A stretch of 64,000 nt of DNA from Gemella haemolysans ATCC 10379 (GCF_000173915.1 NZ_ACDZ02000006.1:1-64000), one strand, 5' to 3'. Numbered from the stretch's first letter, positions 52,956 to 63,021 are shown. Notes: generated by a model not told the origin, from the sequence alone. Made by a program: numbers and translations.

Positions 52956-54308
52956 ATGGCAAAACATTATGATTATATTGCAATTGGTGGAGGAAGCGGT
53001 GGAATAGCTTCAATTAACCGAGCTGCAATGTACGGTGTAAAAGGATTGTTAATTGAAGGAAATGAACTAGGAGGAACATGTGTAAACGTTGGATGTGTTC
53101 CTAAAAAAGTTATGTGGCATGCGTCACAAATATCTGAAAGTTTAAAACTATACGCAAATGATTATGGATTTAATTTTGGAGATGTAGAATTTGATTTCTC
53201 AAAATTAGTAGGTAATCGTTCTGCATATATTGATAGAATTCATGGTTCTTATGAACGTGGATTAAACACTAATAAAGTAGATCTAGTAAGAGGATATGCT
53301 AAATTTGTAAATAAAAATACAGTTGAAGTTAATGGTGAACAATATACAGCTGATCACATTTTAATAGCGACTGGTGGACAACCAACTATCCCTAATGTTG
53401 AAGGTGCCGAGTTTGGTGTTACTTCTAATGAAGTATTTGCGCTTAAACAATTACCAAAACGTATCGCTGTAGTTGGTGCAGGATATATCGCAGTTGAACT
53501 TGCAGGAGTATTCAATGGATTAGGTGTTGATACTCACTTATTTGTACGTCGTGATCGTCCGCTAAGAACTTTTGATAAAGATATAGTAGATACTTTAGTA
53601 AAAGTTATTAATGAAGAAGGACCAACTCTTCACACAAATGCTGTTCCTAAAAAAGTTGTAAAAAATGCTGATGACAGTGTTACTTTAGTACTTGAAGATG
53701 GACGTGAAACTACAGTTGATCTTTTAATCTGGGCAATCGGTAGAAAACCATTATCTGAAAATCTTAATTTAGAAGCTGCAGGTGTGGAAGTAGATGAACG
53801 TGGATTTATTCCAACAGACAAATACCAAAACACTAATGTAGAAGGAATTTATGCAGTAGGTGATGTAACAGGACGCTTAGCGTTAACTCCGGTTGCAGTT
53901 GCGGCAGGACGTAGATTATCAGAAAGATTATTTAATAATAAACCTGAAGAGCACTTAGATTATACTAATGTTGCTACCGTAGTATTCTCACACCCAGCGA
54001 TTGGTTCTATTGGATATACAGAAGAGCAAGCTATTAAAGAATTTGGTGAAGAAAACATCAAAGTTTATAAATCTTCATTTACTCCAATGTATTCAGCAAT
54101 AACTAGTCACAGACAACCATGTTTTATGAAACTTATTACTCTTGGAGAAGACGAGAAAGTTATTGGATTACACGGAATTGGATATGGTGTAGATGAAATG
54201 ATTCAAGGTTTTGCTGTTGCTATTAAAATGGGAGCAACAAAACGTGATTTCGATAACACAGTAGCGATTCACCCAACTGGTTCTGAAGAATTCGTAACAA
54301 TGAGATAA
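52956..54308 (+). CDS. gor: Glutathione-disulfide reductase
   Basis: The 450-residue flavoprotein has an FAD-binding GGGSGG near the N terminus, the redox-active GGTCVNVGC (C42, C47), the NADPH-binding [11 protein letters not shown], the second FAD motif ([16 protein letters not shown]) and the C-terminal HPTGSEE with the active-site His. It reduces glutathione disulfide with NADPH; the precise substrate could be another low-molecular-weight disulfide. GAGGTG precedes the start and a strong terminator follows. Confidence 0.9.
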   Translation: MAKHYDYIAIGGGSGGIASINRAAMYGVKGLLIEGNELGGTCVNVGCVPKKVMWHASQISESLKLYANDYGFNFGDVEFDFSKLVGNRSAYIDRIHGSYERGLNTNKVDLVRGYAKFVNKNTVEVNGEQYTADHILIATGGQPTIPNVEGAEFGVTSNEVFALKQLPKRIAVVGAGYIAVELAGVFNGLGVDTHLFVRRDRPLRTFDKDIVDTLVKVINEEGPTLHTNAVPKKVVKNADDSVTLVLEDGRETTVDLLIWAIGRKPLSENLNLEAAGVEVDERGFIPTDKYQNTNVEGIYAVGDVTGRLALTPVAVAAGRRLSERLFNNKPEEHLDYTNVATVVFSHPAIGSIGYTEEQAIKEFGEENIKVYKSSFTPMYSAITSHRQPCFMKLITLGEDEKVIGLHGIGYGVDEMIQGFAVAIKMGATKRDFDNTVAIHPTGSEEFVTMR

Positions 54309-54315
54309 TTTTATA

Positions 54316-54348
54316 AAAAAATGATTGACCTAGGTCAATCATTTTTTT
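54316..54348 (+). terminator. Terminator of gor
   Basis: A perfect palindromic stem, AAAAATGATTGACC/GGTCAATCATTTTT, ending in T7. Confidence 0.85.
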
Positions 54349-54398
54349 CTTGACATTCTATTTTTATAGGAGTATTCTGAACTTAGGAGGGGATAATA

Positions 54399-55130
54399 AT
54401 GAAAAAAATTTTAAAAACAATAATTATTGGAATATTAACTGTGTCGATTGCAACAGGTTGTGTGAGATTCAGTAAAGAGGATAAAGAAACTAATGCCCCA
54501 AAAGAATCTTCTTATAAAGTCTTTAGTGAATGGATTGGGAAGAAAGGGATAGATAGTATTAAAATTAACACATCGAAAAATAATGTCAAAATTTATTATC
54601 ATGATAATGAGACGGTTTTAATACAAGGAAGATACAAAGGGAATTATAAGTATTTTATAGAAAATAATTTGTTAAATATTACTGCTTTCGCAGAGGAATT
54701 AGGTGATAATAGCCTTAATGTATATCTTCCTAATAAAGTATATAAAAATATAAGTCTGGAAAACAGAGATGCAACTTCTAAAATATTTGTAAATGTAGAA
54801 AATTTAATCATTAGTAGTAATGATGAGGTTGTAGTTGATGAAGCTGAGATAGGTAATCTTAAAATCGCTACTGATAATAAAAAGGTACAGATTACAAAGG
54901 ATACTATAAATAAAGCGATTATTGAAACTAAAAATAATACAAAAATTATAGTAGACCAAACTAAAGTGAATTCTATGAATATGGTAACGGATTCTGGTGA
55001 TATATTTGCTAAGATAATAGGTAATAAAGAAGATTATCAAATTAATTACAGCAAGAATACAACAGCTGCTAAGGAAAGACAAATAACAGCAATTTCAAAT
55101 AAAGGAAAAGTTGAAATTAGTTTTATTTAG
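54399..55130 (+). CDS. Lipoprotein with DUF4097-like beta repeat
   Basis: The 243 residues start with a lipoprotein signal and lipobox (SIATGC, Cys21). The rest forms repeated short strands (INTSKNNVKIYYHDN, LNVYLPNKVYKNISLENRD, KIATDNKKVQITKD, GKVEISFI) of the type seen in DUF4097 putative adhesin beta-helices. Function unknown. TTAGGAGGGG precedes the start. Confidence 0.7.
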   Translation: MKKILKTIIIGILTVSIATGCVRFSKEDKETNAPKESSYKVFSEWIGKKGIDSIKINTSKNNVKIYYHDNETVLIQGRYKGNYKYFIENNLLNITAFAEELGDNSLNVYLPNKVYKNISLENRDATSKIFVNVENLIISSNDEVVVDEAEIGNLKIATDNKKVQITKDTINKAIIETKNNTKIIVDQTKVNSMNMVTDSGDIFAKIIGNKEDYQINYSKNTTAAKERQITAISNKGKVEISFI

Positions 55131-55144
55131 AATAGTAAAATAGT

Positions 55145-55185
55145 AAAAAAAGAGATGGATTTTAATAAGTCCATCTCTTTTTTTT
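55145..55185. terminator. Bidirectional terminator between convergent genes
   Basis: AAAAAAAGAGATGGA pairs with TCCATCTCTTTTTTT; works on both strands for the lipoprotein gene and rae1. Confidence 0.85.
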
Positions 55186-55708
55186 AAAATTTCCCATTTT
55201 TTATGAAATTTTCTATTTTTCTTCTATCTGTATCGCTCATTCGAATATGTCTATTTTTTAATTCTCTTGAATTATGTTTTCTGGTTATTTTAGAGACATT
55301 TTGTTTTCTATCTTTTAACTCTTTTATAAACATGTGACAATCTCTTAGAATAGCTCCGTACCCAAGAGTAGTATCACGCTCATCGTTATCATCACTCACA
55401 ACTATAATATCCACAAAGTGATCGATTCTTAATTCTCGGGTTTTTCTTTCTATCCATTGATCAGCACGTTCCCCAGTTTTTGTATAAACTATACTGATAG
55501 GTGGCTCTTCTTTTATATATTCTTTTGCACGAGTTAGATAGGCATCAAATACACAGTAGACGATGTAATTATTTCCTCCTGCATATTCACGTAACATGTC
55601 GATTAGAATATCACGTTCAGTAGGGAAGGTAGAGCTTTTTATTAAGTTATATTCCTTCATACGAAAAAGTAGATTATAACCATCAATAAATAAATATTGT
55701 TTTTTCAT
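55184..55708 (-). CDS. rae1: Ribosome-associated endoribonuclease Rae1 (NYN domain, YacP)
   Basis: The 174-residue NYN/PIN-like nuclease has FIDGYNLLF with the first catalytic Asp, a second acidic cluster (VVSDDNDERD) and GYGAILR. In B. subtilis Rae1 cleaves mRNA in the ribosomal A site. It is the last gene of the cysS-mrnC-rlmB-rae1 operon, conserved in Bacilli, with an acetyltransferase gene inserted before it. 21 bases separate the two. Confidence 0.88.
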   Translation of the reverse strand: MKKQYLFIDGYNLLFRMKEYNLIKSSTFPTERDILIDMLREYAGGNNYIVYCVFDAYLTRAKEYIKEEPPISIVYTKTGERADQWIERKTRELRIDHFVDIIVVSDDNDERDTTLGYGAILRDCHMFIKELKDRKQNVSKITRKHNSRELKNRHIRMSDTDRRKIENFIKNGKF

Positions 55709-55729
55709 AAAAAAGCCTCCTTTGTAAGT

Positions 55730-56170
55730 TTAATTAATTACTTTCCTCATATCAACATGCTCAATACCCGCATCTAAATATATTTTATTATTAACTCGGT
55801 TGTAACCTAATGATTCATAGAATTTTTCGGCTTGAATTTGAGCACTCAATTCTATAATTACTTCTCTTTTTAAAATGTTTTTTGCAATAGTTTCGCAGCC
55901 AACGATAAGCTTACGACCGATACCTTTTCCACGATATTCTTTATCAATAACAACGCGTCCGATGTGAATAACATCTTTATCCATATCGATAAGACGTGCG
56001 ACTCCAATAAGATTATCGTCATGAAAATATCCAATATGAACTGTATTATCACTATAATCTTTGTCATCTAATTCTAGTTCAATAGGAACATTTTGTTCTT
56101 TAACAAATACTTCAATACGCAGAGCAAAACCAAGTTCTAATTCTTCTTTATTCTTTAAAATTTTAATCAT
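55730..56170 (-). CDS. GNAT-family acetyltransferase
   Basis: The 146 residues match the ElaA/YjcF-like GNAT type: LRIEVFVKEQNVP near the N terminus, HIGRVVIDKEYRGKGIGRKLI with the acetyl-CoA loop, and AEKFYESLGYNRV. It overlaps rlmB by 8 bases and precedes rae1. Bacillus lacks a gene at this spot, so it is an insertion into the ancestral operon. Substrate unknown. Confidence 0.82.
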   Translation of the reverse strand: MIKILKNKEELELGFALRIEVFVKEQNVPIELELDDKDYSDNTVHIGYFHDDNLIGVARLIDMDKDVIHIGRVVIDKEYRGKGIGRKLIVGCETIAKNILKREVIIELSAQIQAEKFYESLGYNRVNNKIYLDAGIEHVDMRKVIN

Positions 56171-56978
56171 TAGACTTAATTCTTTCGTACATTATTATAC
56201 CAGCTGCTACAGAAGCGTTTAAGCTTTGGATTTTCCCTAACATTGGTAGGTGATATAAGAAATCACATTCGTTAGTAACAACTTTACTCATACCTTCACC
56301 TTCGTTACCGATTACGATAGCTAAAGGTACATCTTTTGCAATTTTTGTATAATCTTCAGAACGTTCTGCTAGTGTAGTTCCAGCAATCCAGAACCCTTTT
56401 TCTTTTAGTTTTTTAATAGCATCAGTTAGGTTTGATACGCGAATAACGGGCATATGTTCAATCGCTCCTGCAGATGCTTTAACTGCAGTTTGGCTAACCA
56501 CAGCAGCACGACGTTTAGGGATTATTATAGCTTTAACACCACTAGCCTCAGCAGTTCTAATTATCGCTCCAAGATTATGTGGATCTTCAATATGATCTAA
56601 AATTAGTAGGGTAGTATCCTTATTAATTTCTAGGTTATTTACTACTTCATCAAGTTCAAAGTAAGAGTATGGTGCAACATAAGCGATAACCCCTTGGTGA
56701 CGTTCAGTAGTAGAATTATCTAGTTTACGTTTTGGAACTTCTTGACAAATGATTTTTTTCTCATTAGCAATAGCAAAAATAGATTTTAATCTTCCTTTTT
56801 CAATACCTTCTTGGAACAAAATTTTATTAATTTCGCGTCCTGATTTAATAGCTTCAAGTATAGCGTTACGACCAGCAATTACTTCTTTATCTAAATCCAC
56901 CTCAGGAGTTTGGACTTGAGGTTTTTGTTCTTTGTTTTTTAGTCTTAATTCTTTATAGTGTTTATTGTTTTTCTTCAT
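56163..56978 (-). CDS. rlmB: 23S rRNA 2'-O-ribose methyltransferase RlmB
   Basis: The 271-residue SpoU/TrmH-family enzyme has an N-terminal substrate-binding domain (AGRNAILEAIKSGREINKILF) and a C-terminal SPOUT domain with motif 1 (LDHIEDPHNLGAIIRTAEASG), motif 2 (VIGNEGEGMS) and motif 3 (MLGKIQSLNASVAAGI). It methylates a ribose in 23S rRNA. A basic N-terminal tail precedes the domain. It overlaps mrnC by 17 bases. Confidence 0.92.
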   Translation of the reverse strand: MKKNNKHYKELRLKNKEQKPQVQTPEVDLDKEVIAGRNAILEAIKSGREINKILFQEGIEKGRLKSIFAIANEKKIICQEVPKRKLDNSTTERHQGVIAYVAPYSYFELDEVVNNLEINKDTTLLILDHIEDPHNLGAIIRTAEASGVKAIIIPKRRAAVVSQTAVKASAGAIEHMPVIRVSNLTDAIKKLKEKGFWIAGTTLAERSEDYTKIAKDVPLAIVIGNEGEGMSKVVTNECDFLYHLPMLGKIQSLNASVAAGIIMYERIKSND

Positions 56979-57393
56979 ATAGTCTAATTATGTAGTTAAA
57001 CATTTCCTCCAATCTTTCAAAGTTTTTTTCTAAATATAAATAACCGAATACTGCTTCTAAACCTGTAGCAAGTTTATATTCCATAATACTTGCGTTCTTT
57101 GCTTTAGAGTTGTTTTTTTGATTTTTTGCACGGTTATAAATTTTTTCTTCTTGTTCTGTTAATATACTATTATTTAGTATGTTTTCCATAAAACTTGCTT
57201 GTGCTCTTGCTGATACGATTGTAGATACTGTTTTATGAAGATCATTTATTTTTCCTAAGTGATTTTTCATAACGTATTCTCTACTCATAATATCATAGAT
57301 GCTGTCTCCGATATAGGCAAGGGTTAGTGCTTGCATTTGATTAGGGTTAGCGAAGTTTTTTTCAGTAAATTTAAAAATTATATTTTTTTCCAT
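56962..57393 (-). CDS. mrnC: Mini-ribonuclease III
   Basis: The 143-residue protein is an RNase III domain without a dsRNA-binding domain: [18 protein letters not shown] (catalytic Asp) and [17 protein letters not shown] (catalytic Glu). Mini-III matures 23S rRNA ends in Bacilli. It overlaps cysS by 16 bases upstream and rlmB by 17 bases downstream. Confidence 0.92.
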   Translation of the reverse strand: MEKNIIFKFTEKNFANPNQMQALTLAYIGDSIYDIMSREYVMKNHLGKINDLHKTVSTIVSARAQASFMENILNNSILTEQEEKIYNRAKNQKNNSKAKNASIMEYKLATGLEAVFGYLYLEKNFERLEEMFNYIIRLYEEKQ

Positions 57394-58775
57394 CGTACAC
57401 CTTGTTTAGTATCTTCTAAGATAATTCCTTGTTCTTTTAAGTCATCACGTATTTTATCAGCTAAGGCGAAATCACGATTTTTACGAGCTTCTTCACGTTC
57501 AGATATTAAACTTTCGATGTGTTCACTATCAAGTGTATTATCTTCTTTTACGCTTATTCCAAGAATAGAACTATAAGTTTCAAATGCAGCGTTGATTAGC
57601 TCTAGAGTTTCTTTGTTTACAGCTTCTTTTGCTGTGTATGAATTAGATATTCTCACAATTTCATACCATGAAGAAAGTGCATTTGCTGTGTTGAAATCAT
57701 CTTGCATATATTCTTCAAATTTGTTTAACTCTTCTGTAACTAATGCTACAACATCTGTATCTAGTTTTTCATCAGACATATCATTATTTAATCTGAATTG
57801 TAAGTTTTGATAAGAAGTTTTAATTTTTTCAAAGTTTGTTTTTGCAAGTTCAATATTTTCTAATGTATAGTTAATTGGAGTTCTGTAGTGAACTGTTAGC
57901 ATGAATAAGCGCAGCACCATTGGATCTATTTCTGCAATAATATCTTTTACTAAGCGAAAATTACCTAAACTTTTACTCATTTTAACATTATCAATATTAA
58001 TAAATGCATTATGCATCCAATAGTTGCTGAACGGTACATGATTGTGACATTCAGATTGTGCTATTTCATTCTCATGGTGAGGGAATGTTAAGTCTTGTCC
58101 ACCAGCGTGGATGTCGATTGTATCACCTAGAGTTTCTTTTGCCATTACAGAACATTCAATATGCCAACCAGGGCGACCTTCTCCAAATGGACTATCCCAT
58201 TTAACTTCTCCAGGTTTAGCTTTTTTCCATAATGCGAAATCTAGAGGATCTTCTTTATGTTCACCAACTTCAATACGAGCACCACTAATTAGATCATCGA
58301 TAGATTGTTTACTTAATTTTCCGTAGTCTTCTTTTTTACGTGTTCTGAAATAAACATCACCCTTAGCTTCGTATGCAAATCCTTCTTCAACAAGTTTTGC
58401 AATGAAGTTAATTATTTCTTGCATGTATTCAGTAACTCTAGGGTTTTTAGTTGCTCTCTTACATCCAAGTGCATCATAGTCTTTAAAGAAAGCTGTGATG
58501 TATTTTTCAGTTAGTTCACTTGTAGAAATTCCTTCTTCATTACTAGCCTTAATAATTTTATCATCAACGTCTGTAAAGTTAGAGATGAAATCTACTTCAT
58601 ATCCACTGTGTTCTAAATATTTGCGAACTACGTCAAAAACTATTATCGGACGTGCATTTCCAATATGTATATAGTTATATACAGTAGGTCCACAAACGTA
58701 CATTCTTACTTTGTTTTCTTCAATTGTTTTTAAAATTTCTTTTTGTTTTGTCAATGTATTATAGAGTTTAATCAT
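57378..58775 (-). CDS. cysS: Cysteinyl-tRNA synthetase
   Basis: The 465-residue class I synthetase has the zinc-site Cys ([19 protein letters not shown] with the HIGN form of HIGH), [33 protein letters not shown] and KMSKS ([11 protein letters not shown]). It charges tRNA-Cys. It is the first gene of the minus-strand operon, with AAAAGGAGC before the ATG. No T-box leader was found in the 240 bases upstream. Confidence 0.95.
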   Translation of the reverse strand: MIKLYNTLTKQKEILKTIEENKVRMYVCGPTVYNYIHIGNARPIIVFDVVRKYLEHSGYEVDFISNFTDVDDKIIKASNEEGISTSELTEKYITAFFKDYDALGCKRATKNPRVTEYMQEIINFIAKLVEEGFAYEAKGDVYFRTRKKEDYGKLSKQSIDDLISGARIEVGEHKEDPLDFALWKKAKPGEVKWDSPFGEGRPGWHIECSVMAKETLGDTIDIHAGGQDLTFPHHENEIAQSECHNHVPFSNYWMHNAFINIDNVKMSKSLGNFRLVKDIIAEIDPMVLRLFMLTVHYRTPINYTLENIELAKTNFEKIKTSYQNLQFRLNNDMSDEKLDTDVVALVTEELNKFEEYMQDDFNTANALSSWYEIVRISNSYTAKEAVNKETLELINAAFETYSSILGISVKEDNTLDSEHIESLISEREEARKNRDFALADKIRDDLKEQGIILEDTKQGVRWKKI

Positions 58776-59024
58776 AAATAGCTCCTTTTAAAAGGGAGAT
58801 TCATAAATTAAAAATTAATTATCTTATAAATTAACTAATGAATGATTCCCAAATTTCTTCTATATCATAATAACTAAAAAAGTCTATTATTTAAATTTTA
58901 ACACAAAATGCCTATAAAATGAATTATTTCTTGATGTTTTATAAAAGATAATCAATTTTTATTTGTTTTAAATTTATATTTGTATTAAAATATATACAGG
59001 ATAAAAATAAAGGATAAGGAAATC

Positions 59025-59903
59025 ATGAAATTATCAGATACGATATATAAGACTGAGCAACATAAACAATCAAAAAATGTCTTTCTAATAATTATTGGAA
59101 CGATATTATTCTCTATTTATGCTGGATTACTAATACCTGTAAATAATATAGGGGCAGGTGGGGCATTAGGATTAAGTTTGGTAATAAATAAACTTACAGG
59201 GATAAAAATAGGTACTGTACAATTTATTTTAAATGTTCCATTGTTTTATATAGGATATAGGTATATAAGCCGTAAGTTTGTAATTCTTACGGGAATTGTG
59301 ATAAGTATATCATCTTTTTTAATAAATAATTTACCAAAAGTTATAACACCAGTAGATTTAGGAGATTCTCTTGTTGCAGCAATTTTTTGTGGGATTATTT
59401 CAGGTCTTGCGATGTGTTGTCTATTAGTTGCGGGTGCTTCTACTGGGGGAACTGATATTACAGGTAAATTTATTTCTAAAAAAATGGATTTTAATTTACC
59501 AACTGTATTTCTTATACAGGATATTACAGTTTATATAATAGTATGGATATTTTTTGATATAAAATATGTAATGTATGCTTTGGTTATGAGTTTTGTACGT
59601 AATCAGACGATGAAAGGTGTTCAGAAATTCTTCTCAGCTTATATTCAATGTACAATTATTTGTAGTAATCCTGAAAGAATGGTTGAAGTTATAAATAATA
59701 CTTTACATAGAGGATCAACAATTATGGACGTAGAAGGTGGATATTCACACGAGAAAAAACGAATGATTATTGTAGTTATTCAGCAGAATGAAATGCATCA
59801 ATTACGTAAGTTAGTAGCGAAAAATTGTCCTGAAGCATTTATTACTGTAAGTGCGGTAAATACGATAGTAGGGAACTTTAAAGAACATTCTTATAGACTA
59901 TAA
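59025..59903 (+). CDS. YitT-family membrane protein (DUF2179)
   Basis: The 292-residue protein has about five to six membrane segments in the first 190 residues, with the Gly-rich GAGGALGLSLVIN and GASTGGTDITGKFIS hallmarks of the YitT family. A cytoplasmic DUF2179 domain follows (HRGSTIMDVEGGYSHEKKRMI). Transported substrate is unknown. A paralogue lies at 63022. Start preceded by AAAGGATAAGG. Confidence 0.85.
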   Translation: MKLSDTIYKTEQHKQSKNVFLIIIGTILFSIYAGLLIPVNNIGAGGALGLSLVINKLTGIKIGTVQFILNVPLFYIGYRYISRKFVILTGIVISISSFLINNLPKVITPVDLGDSLVAAIFCGIISGLAMCCLLVAGASTGGTDITGKFISKKMDFNLPTVFLIQDITVYIIVWIFFDIKYVMYALVMSFVRNQTMKGVQKFFSAYIQCTIICSNPERMVEVINNTLHRGSTIMDVEGGYSHEKKRMIIVVIQQNEMHQLRKLVAKNCPEAFITVSAVNTIVGNFKEHSYRL

Positions 59904-59913
59904 AATTTATATA

Positions 59914-59950
59914 AAATCGGCTTAGAATTATTATTTTAAGTCGATTTTTT
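59914..59950 (+). terminator. Terminator of the yitT-like gene
   Basis: AAATCGGCTTAGAA pairs with TTTTAAGTCGATTT (minor mismatches) and ends in T6. Confidence 0.65.
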
Positions 59951-60008
59951 AATTTGTATTTGAGTGTTATTATACTTGATATGCAGAATACTTAGAAAGG
60001 GAAAAAAG

Positions 60009-60037
60009 TTGCTAATTGACCATTTTTGATATATAAT
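60009..60037 (+). promoter_or_regulatory. clpP promoter with CtsR operator in its spacer
   Basis: TTGCTA (60009-60014), 17-base spacer, TATAAT (60032-60037). The spacer is filled by ATTGACC-ATT-TTTGATA (60015-60031), which fits the CtsR heptad repeat TTTGACC-NTN-TTTGACY at most positions. CtsR would repress clpP until heat or protein stress. Confidence 0.75.
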
Positions 60038-60069
60038 ATCTAGTGAAAAGAAAATTAGGAGGTAAGAAA

Positions 60070-60717
60070 ATGAATTTAATTCCTACAGTAATAGAGCAAA
60101 CTTCTCAAGGGGAAAGAGCATACGATATTTATTCAAGATTATTAAAAGACAGAATCATCATTCTTGGTTCAGATGTAAATGATCAAGTAGCAAATTCAAT
60201 AACTAGTCAACTTTTATTTTTAGAAGCACAAGATAGTGAAAAAGATATTTATTTCTATATTAATTCACCAGGTGGAAGTGTAACAGCTGGTTTTGCAATT
60301 TATGATACAATGCAACACATTAAATGTGATGTTGTTACTATTTGTATGGGTATGGCAGCTAGTATGGGTGCATTTTTACTTGCAGCTGGGACTATCGGTA
60401 AACGATACGCTCTTCCAAATGCAGAAGTAATGATTCACCAACCATTAGGTGGTGCACAAGGTCAAGCAACAGAAATAGAAATAGCAGCTAGACATATTCT
60501 AAGAACAAGAGAAAAATTAAACAAAATCTTAGCAGATAGAACTGGTCAAACTATTAAAACTATTGAACGTGATACAGAACGTGATAATTATCTAACAGCA
60601 GAAGAAGCGTGTGAGTATGGATTAGTAGATAAAGTAATGTATCCAGAAAATAACAAACCACAGAAAAAAGAAAAACCAAAAAAAGCTACTAAAAAAGCTG
60701 CTAAAAAGTCAGAATAA
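60070..60717 (+). CDS. clpP: ATP-dependent Clp protease proteolytic subunit ClpP
   Basis: The ATG at 60070 (TTAGGAGG 7 bases upstream) gives 215 residues, with catalytic triad S98 ([10 protein letters not shown]), H123 (VMIHQP) and D172 (TERDNYL). Gly-rich [11 protein letters not shown] and the handle region are intact. The protein has a Lys-rich C-terminal extension after the usual end (about 20 residues, [17 protein letters not shown]), which is not typical of Bacillus ClpP. It is the protease core for ClpC, ClpX and ClpE. Its promoter carries a CtsR site. Confidence 0.95.
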   Translation: MNLIPTVIEQTSQGERAYDIYSRLLKDRIIILGSDVNDQVANSITSQLLFLEAQDSEKDIYFYINSPGGSVTAGFAIYDTMQHIKCDVVTICMGMAASMGAFLLAAGTIGKRYALPNAEVMIHQPLGGAQGQATEIEIAARHILRTREKLNKILADRTGQTIKTIERDTERDNYLTAEEACEYGLVDKVMYPENNKPQKKEKPKKATKKAAKKSE

Positions 60718-60721
60718 ATAA

Positions 60722-60757
60722 GAAAAAGGAATTGAGCTAAAAACTCAATTCCTTTTT
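60722..60757. terminator. Bidirectional terminator between clpP and the FemAB gene
   Basis: AAAAAGGAATTGAG pairs with CTCAATTCCTTTTT, with A and T runs on both sides. Confidence 0.85.
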
Positions 60758-60759
60758 TA

Positions 60760-62010
60760 TTATATTTTCCAAACTTTACCAATAGCATTTCTAATTTCGT
60801 AATTATCCATAAAGTACTCAATATTCCCATTGAAGTTACGTTTAAACTGAAGAACACCGTAATCAGTAGCATCTTCAGAATGGAAATCTTTTGAAGTACC
60901 AAAGAAGTTGAAATATTTGAAGTTATTGTTAATTGCGTATTTCATCATATGGAATAAGATAGCATATGGTCCTTCATAACGGTGGAATTTTCTCATTGCA
61001 CCACTTGTGAAGTAAATTAAATCTTGACCAGATTCTATAAAAGTAGCACATGAAAGGTTAATAACATTCCCATTTTCAGCTTTAAGTTCTTTTATTTTAT
61101 CAATTTTTTTATACCATATTGCAATGTTTTCATCAAATTCTTTTAGACGGTTAGTTGCTTTTTTAGCATTCACTTTTCCTTGTTCTAATTTTTCTTTTAA
61201 ATCGTCTCGCTCTTTTTCAAGATTTGCAATTGTGTTAGTTGTAGTTTCAACGAATTGATCACAATCAATATATGAAACAAGGTAGTGAGCTTTATCTCCT
61301 ATATTATTTTTTAATGATTTGAAATAAGTATTATCTCGGATTTCAAAATCAATTCTATCTTCAGTATCACGATTTATTTTATCGAAGATTTTAGCATCTT
61401 CTTCATTGAATATGTCTATTTCGCGAACCTGAACCCCTTCCTTCATCGTTCTGTTAATAGTATAACGAGCGATTTGTGAAATATTTTTTAACAAATTACT
61501 TTCATTAATATTTTCGTCTAGTGGTTTAGAGAAAACACAACGAGAAGCTAGTGTAGGATTAGTAAATAAATCTTCATTCATAGCATGATAATTTAAGTCA
61601 TTTAAAATTCTATTTGTTCTAACTGCATCTTCGTTTTCTTCTACAAATTCAACATCATTATAGATTTTTTCATTTACAAATGGATTTACACGTACAGATA
61701 ATACTCTTAGATTTTTTGCATAGTGTTTTTTTAATTGATCAAAGTAAAAACTAACTAATTCAGAATTTGAGTAGTCCATAATTGGTCCGTATTGAGCAGT
61801 TACTTTGTAAAAGTATTTTTTATATTGGAAATAAATGAAAATACCGTATGCTAGTATTTTATTATTTTCTTTTACGGCTAAAATTTCAGTTTTTAAGTTG
61901 TTATTATTGGCCATAATATTATATTCTGCTGATTGCGAGAAATAATATCTGTGGTTATTTTCTTTTTGAAATTGTTGAAGTTCTTCACTACTAATTTCAG
62001 TAAATATCAT
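60760..62010 (-). CDS. FemAB-family peptidyltransferase (interpeptide bridge)
   Basis: The 416-residue protein has the Fem fold: an N-terminal GNAT-like subdomain (YYFSQSAEYNIMA, AQYGPIMDY) and a helical coiled-coil arm at about 265-320 (LEKERDDLKEKLEQGKVNAK). The second GNAT subdomain ends in GPYAILFHMMKYAIN, NFFGTSKDF and GVLQFKRNFNGN. Such enzymes add amino acids from aminoacyl-tRNA to lipid II side chains. The arm marks a FemA/FemB/MurM type rather than FemX of lactobacilli. Position in the bridge is not deducible. AAAGGAGA precedes the start. Confidence 0.85.
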   Translation of the reverse strand: MIFTEISSEELQQFQKENNHRYYFSQSAEYNIMANNNNLKTEILAVKENNKILAYGIFIYFQYKKYFYKVTAQYGPIMDYSNSELVSFYFDQLKKHYAKNLRVLSVRVNPFVNEKIYNDVEFVEENEDAVRTNRILNDLNYHAMNEDLFTNPTLASRCVFSKPLDENINESNLLKNISQIARYTINRTMKEGVQVREIDIFNEEDAKIFDKINRDTEDRIDFEIRDNTYFKSLKNNIGDKAHYLVSYIDCDQFVETTTNTIANLEKERDDLKEKLEQGKVNAKKATNRLKEFDENIAIWYKKIDKIKELKAENGNVINLSCATFIESGQDLIYFTSGAMRKFHRYEGPYAILFHMMKYAINNNFKYFNFFGTSKDFHSEDATDYGVLQFKRNFNGNIEYFMDNYEIRNAIGKVWKI

Positions 62011-62299
62011 TTTGAAATCTCCTTTTTAGTTTGTTACTATTCAAAATTACTTATAAAATTATATAACAAAAATTAAAAAAAAAAGTAATATACTAATTTA
62101 TAACGATATAATTAAGTAAAGTAACTATATGGTGTTAGATGTTTAGAAGAGAATATACATTAAAAATTAACTTCATAAGATTCGTTATAATGCTTTCCTT
62201 TCTCGTAATGCAGCATTGGAGAGGGAAGATTAAAGGAGAAGTGTACTGTTTAGATTTAATATAAAGAAATAATATTAAATTATATTGCTAAAAAATAAA
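62011..62299. other. Intergenic region with a possible 41-codon frame
   Basis: About 290 bases between two minus-strand genes. A plus-strand frame at 62139-62264 (ATG to TAA) would give 41 residues with one hydrophobic stretch (FIRFVIMLSFLVM), but the ribosome binding site is poor. No hairpin other than the terminator at 62300 is evident. Confidence 0.25.
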
Positions 62300-62330
62300 A
62301 AATGTCCAGATTACTATCTGAACAATTTTT
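62300..62330 (-). terminator. Terminator of pssA
   Basis: TGTCCAGAT pairs with ATCTGAACA (one G-U) around TACT, and the minus strand continues into a T run. Confidence 0.6.
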
Positions 62331-62849
62331 CTATATTTTTTTGATTTTTATATTACTTACCATTAGATAAGAGCATAACACTAATAGTATTAGTATTGCA
62401 ATACTTGGTAATTTTATCGGAGCAAGTACTGCAAGGACTGTTCCGCATGTTGTAATAGGAACACCTTGATAATATCCATTTTTCATTTTTGTTACATTAA
62501 ATCTTGCTAAACGATAAGCCCCACAGCATACGTAAATTCCACAAAGAATAGCGACAATTACCATTAATAGAGTTGATGGCTTATCATTTGTAATAAAGAT
62601 TTCAAAAACAAGCATAGCAGGTGCTACTCCAAAACTTACTACGTCACATAATGAATCTAAGTCGTGACCAATTTCAGAAACAACACCAAGTTTTCTTGCA
62701 ACGATACCATCGTATCTGTCTGCAAGCATGGCTAAGATAATAAAGACAGTACCCCAGATAAAATATCCATGTGATGTAGTCAGAATTGACATAAACCCAC
62801 AAAAAATATTGCAAAGGGTAAGATAATTTGGTATGAAGTTTTTATTCAT
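62331..62849 (-). CDS. pssA: CDP-diacylglycerol-serine O-phosphatidyltransferase
   Basis: The 172-residue membrane protein carries the full CDP-alcohol phosphotransferase motif: D47-G48, A51-R52, G61, D65 and D69 in DRYDGIVARKLGVVSEIGHD onward. Five or so membrane segments follow. Similarity of NYLTLCNIFCGFMSI near the N terminus points to the serine-specific PssA subfamily. It makes phosphatidylserine from CDP-diacylglycerol. No psd gene is adjacent. GGAGGTTT precedes the start. Confidence 0.85.
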   Translation of the reverse strand: MNKNFIPNYLTLCNIFCGFMSILTTSHGYFIWGTVFIILAMLADRYDGIVARKLGVVSEIGHDLDSLCDVVSFGVAPAMLVFEIFITNDKPSTLLMVIVAILCGIYVCCGAYRLARFNVTKMKNGYYQGVPITTCGTVLAVLAPIKLPSIAILILLVLCSYLMVSNIKIKKI

Positions 62850-63021
62850 TTTAAAAGTAAACCTCCAATATTGATATTATAATTATAGTACAAATTTGTA
62901 ATAATGTCTAAGAAAATATGAAATTTATAATTATTAAGAGTTGAAAAATATTATTTACTCTGGTTGTTTATGACTTTAAAACCTGTTATAATTAGGATAA
63001 AATTGCTTTTGGAGGTGCACT

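Noticed and set aside
58776-59024. T-box leader of cysS
   Set aside because: No AGGGTGG-type T-box sequence or associated terminator structure was found upstream of cysS.
62139-62264. Small hydrophobic peptide gene (41 codons)
   Set aside because: The frame is open and has one hydrophobic stretch, but it lacks a convincing ribosome binding site; reported only as part of the gap description.
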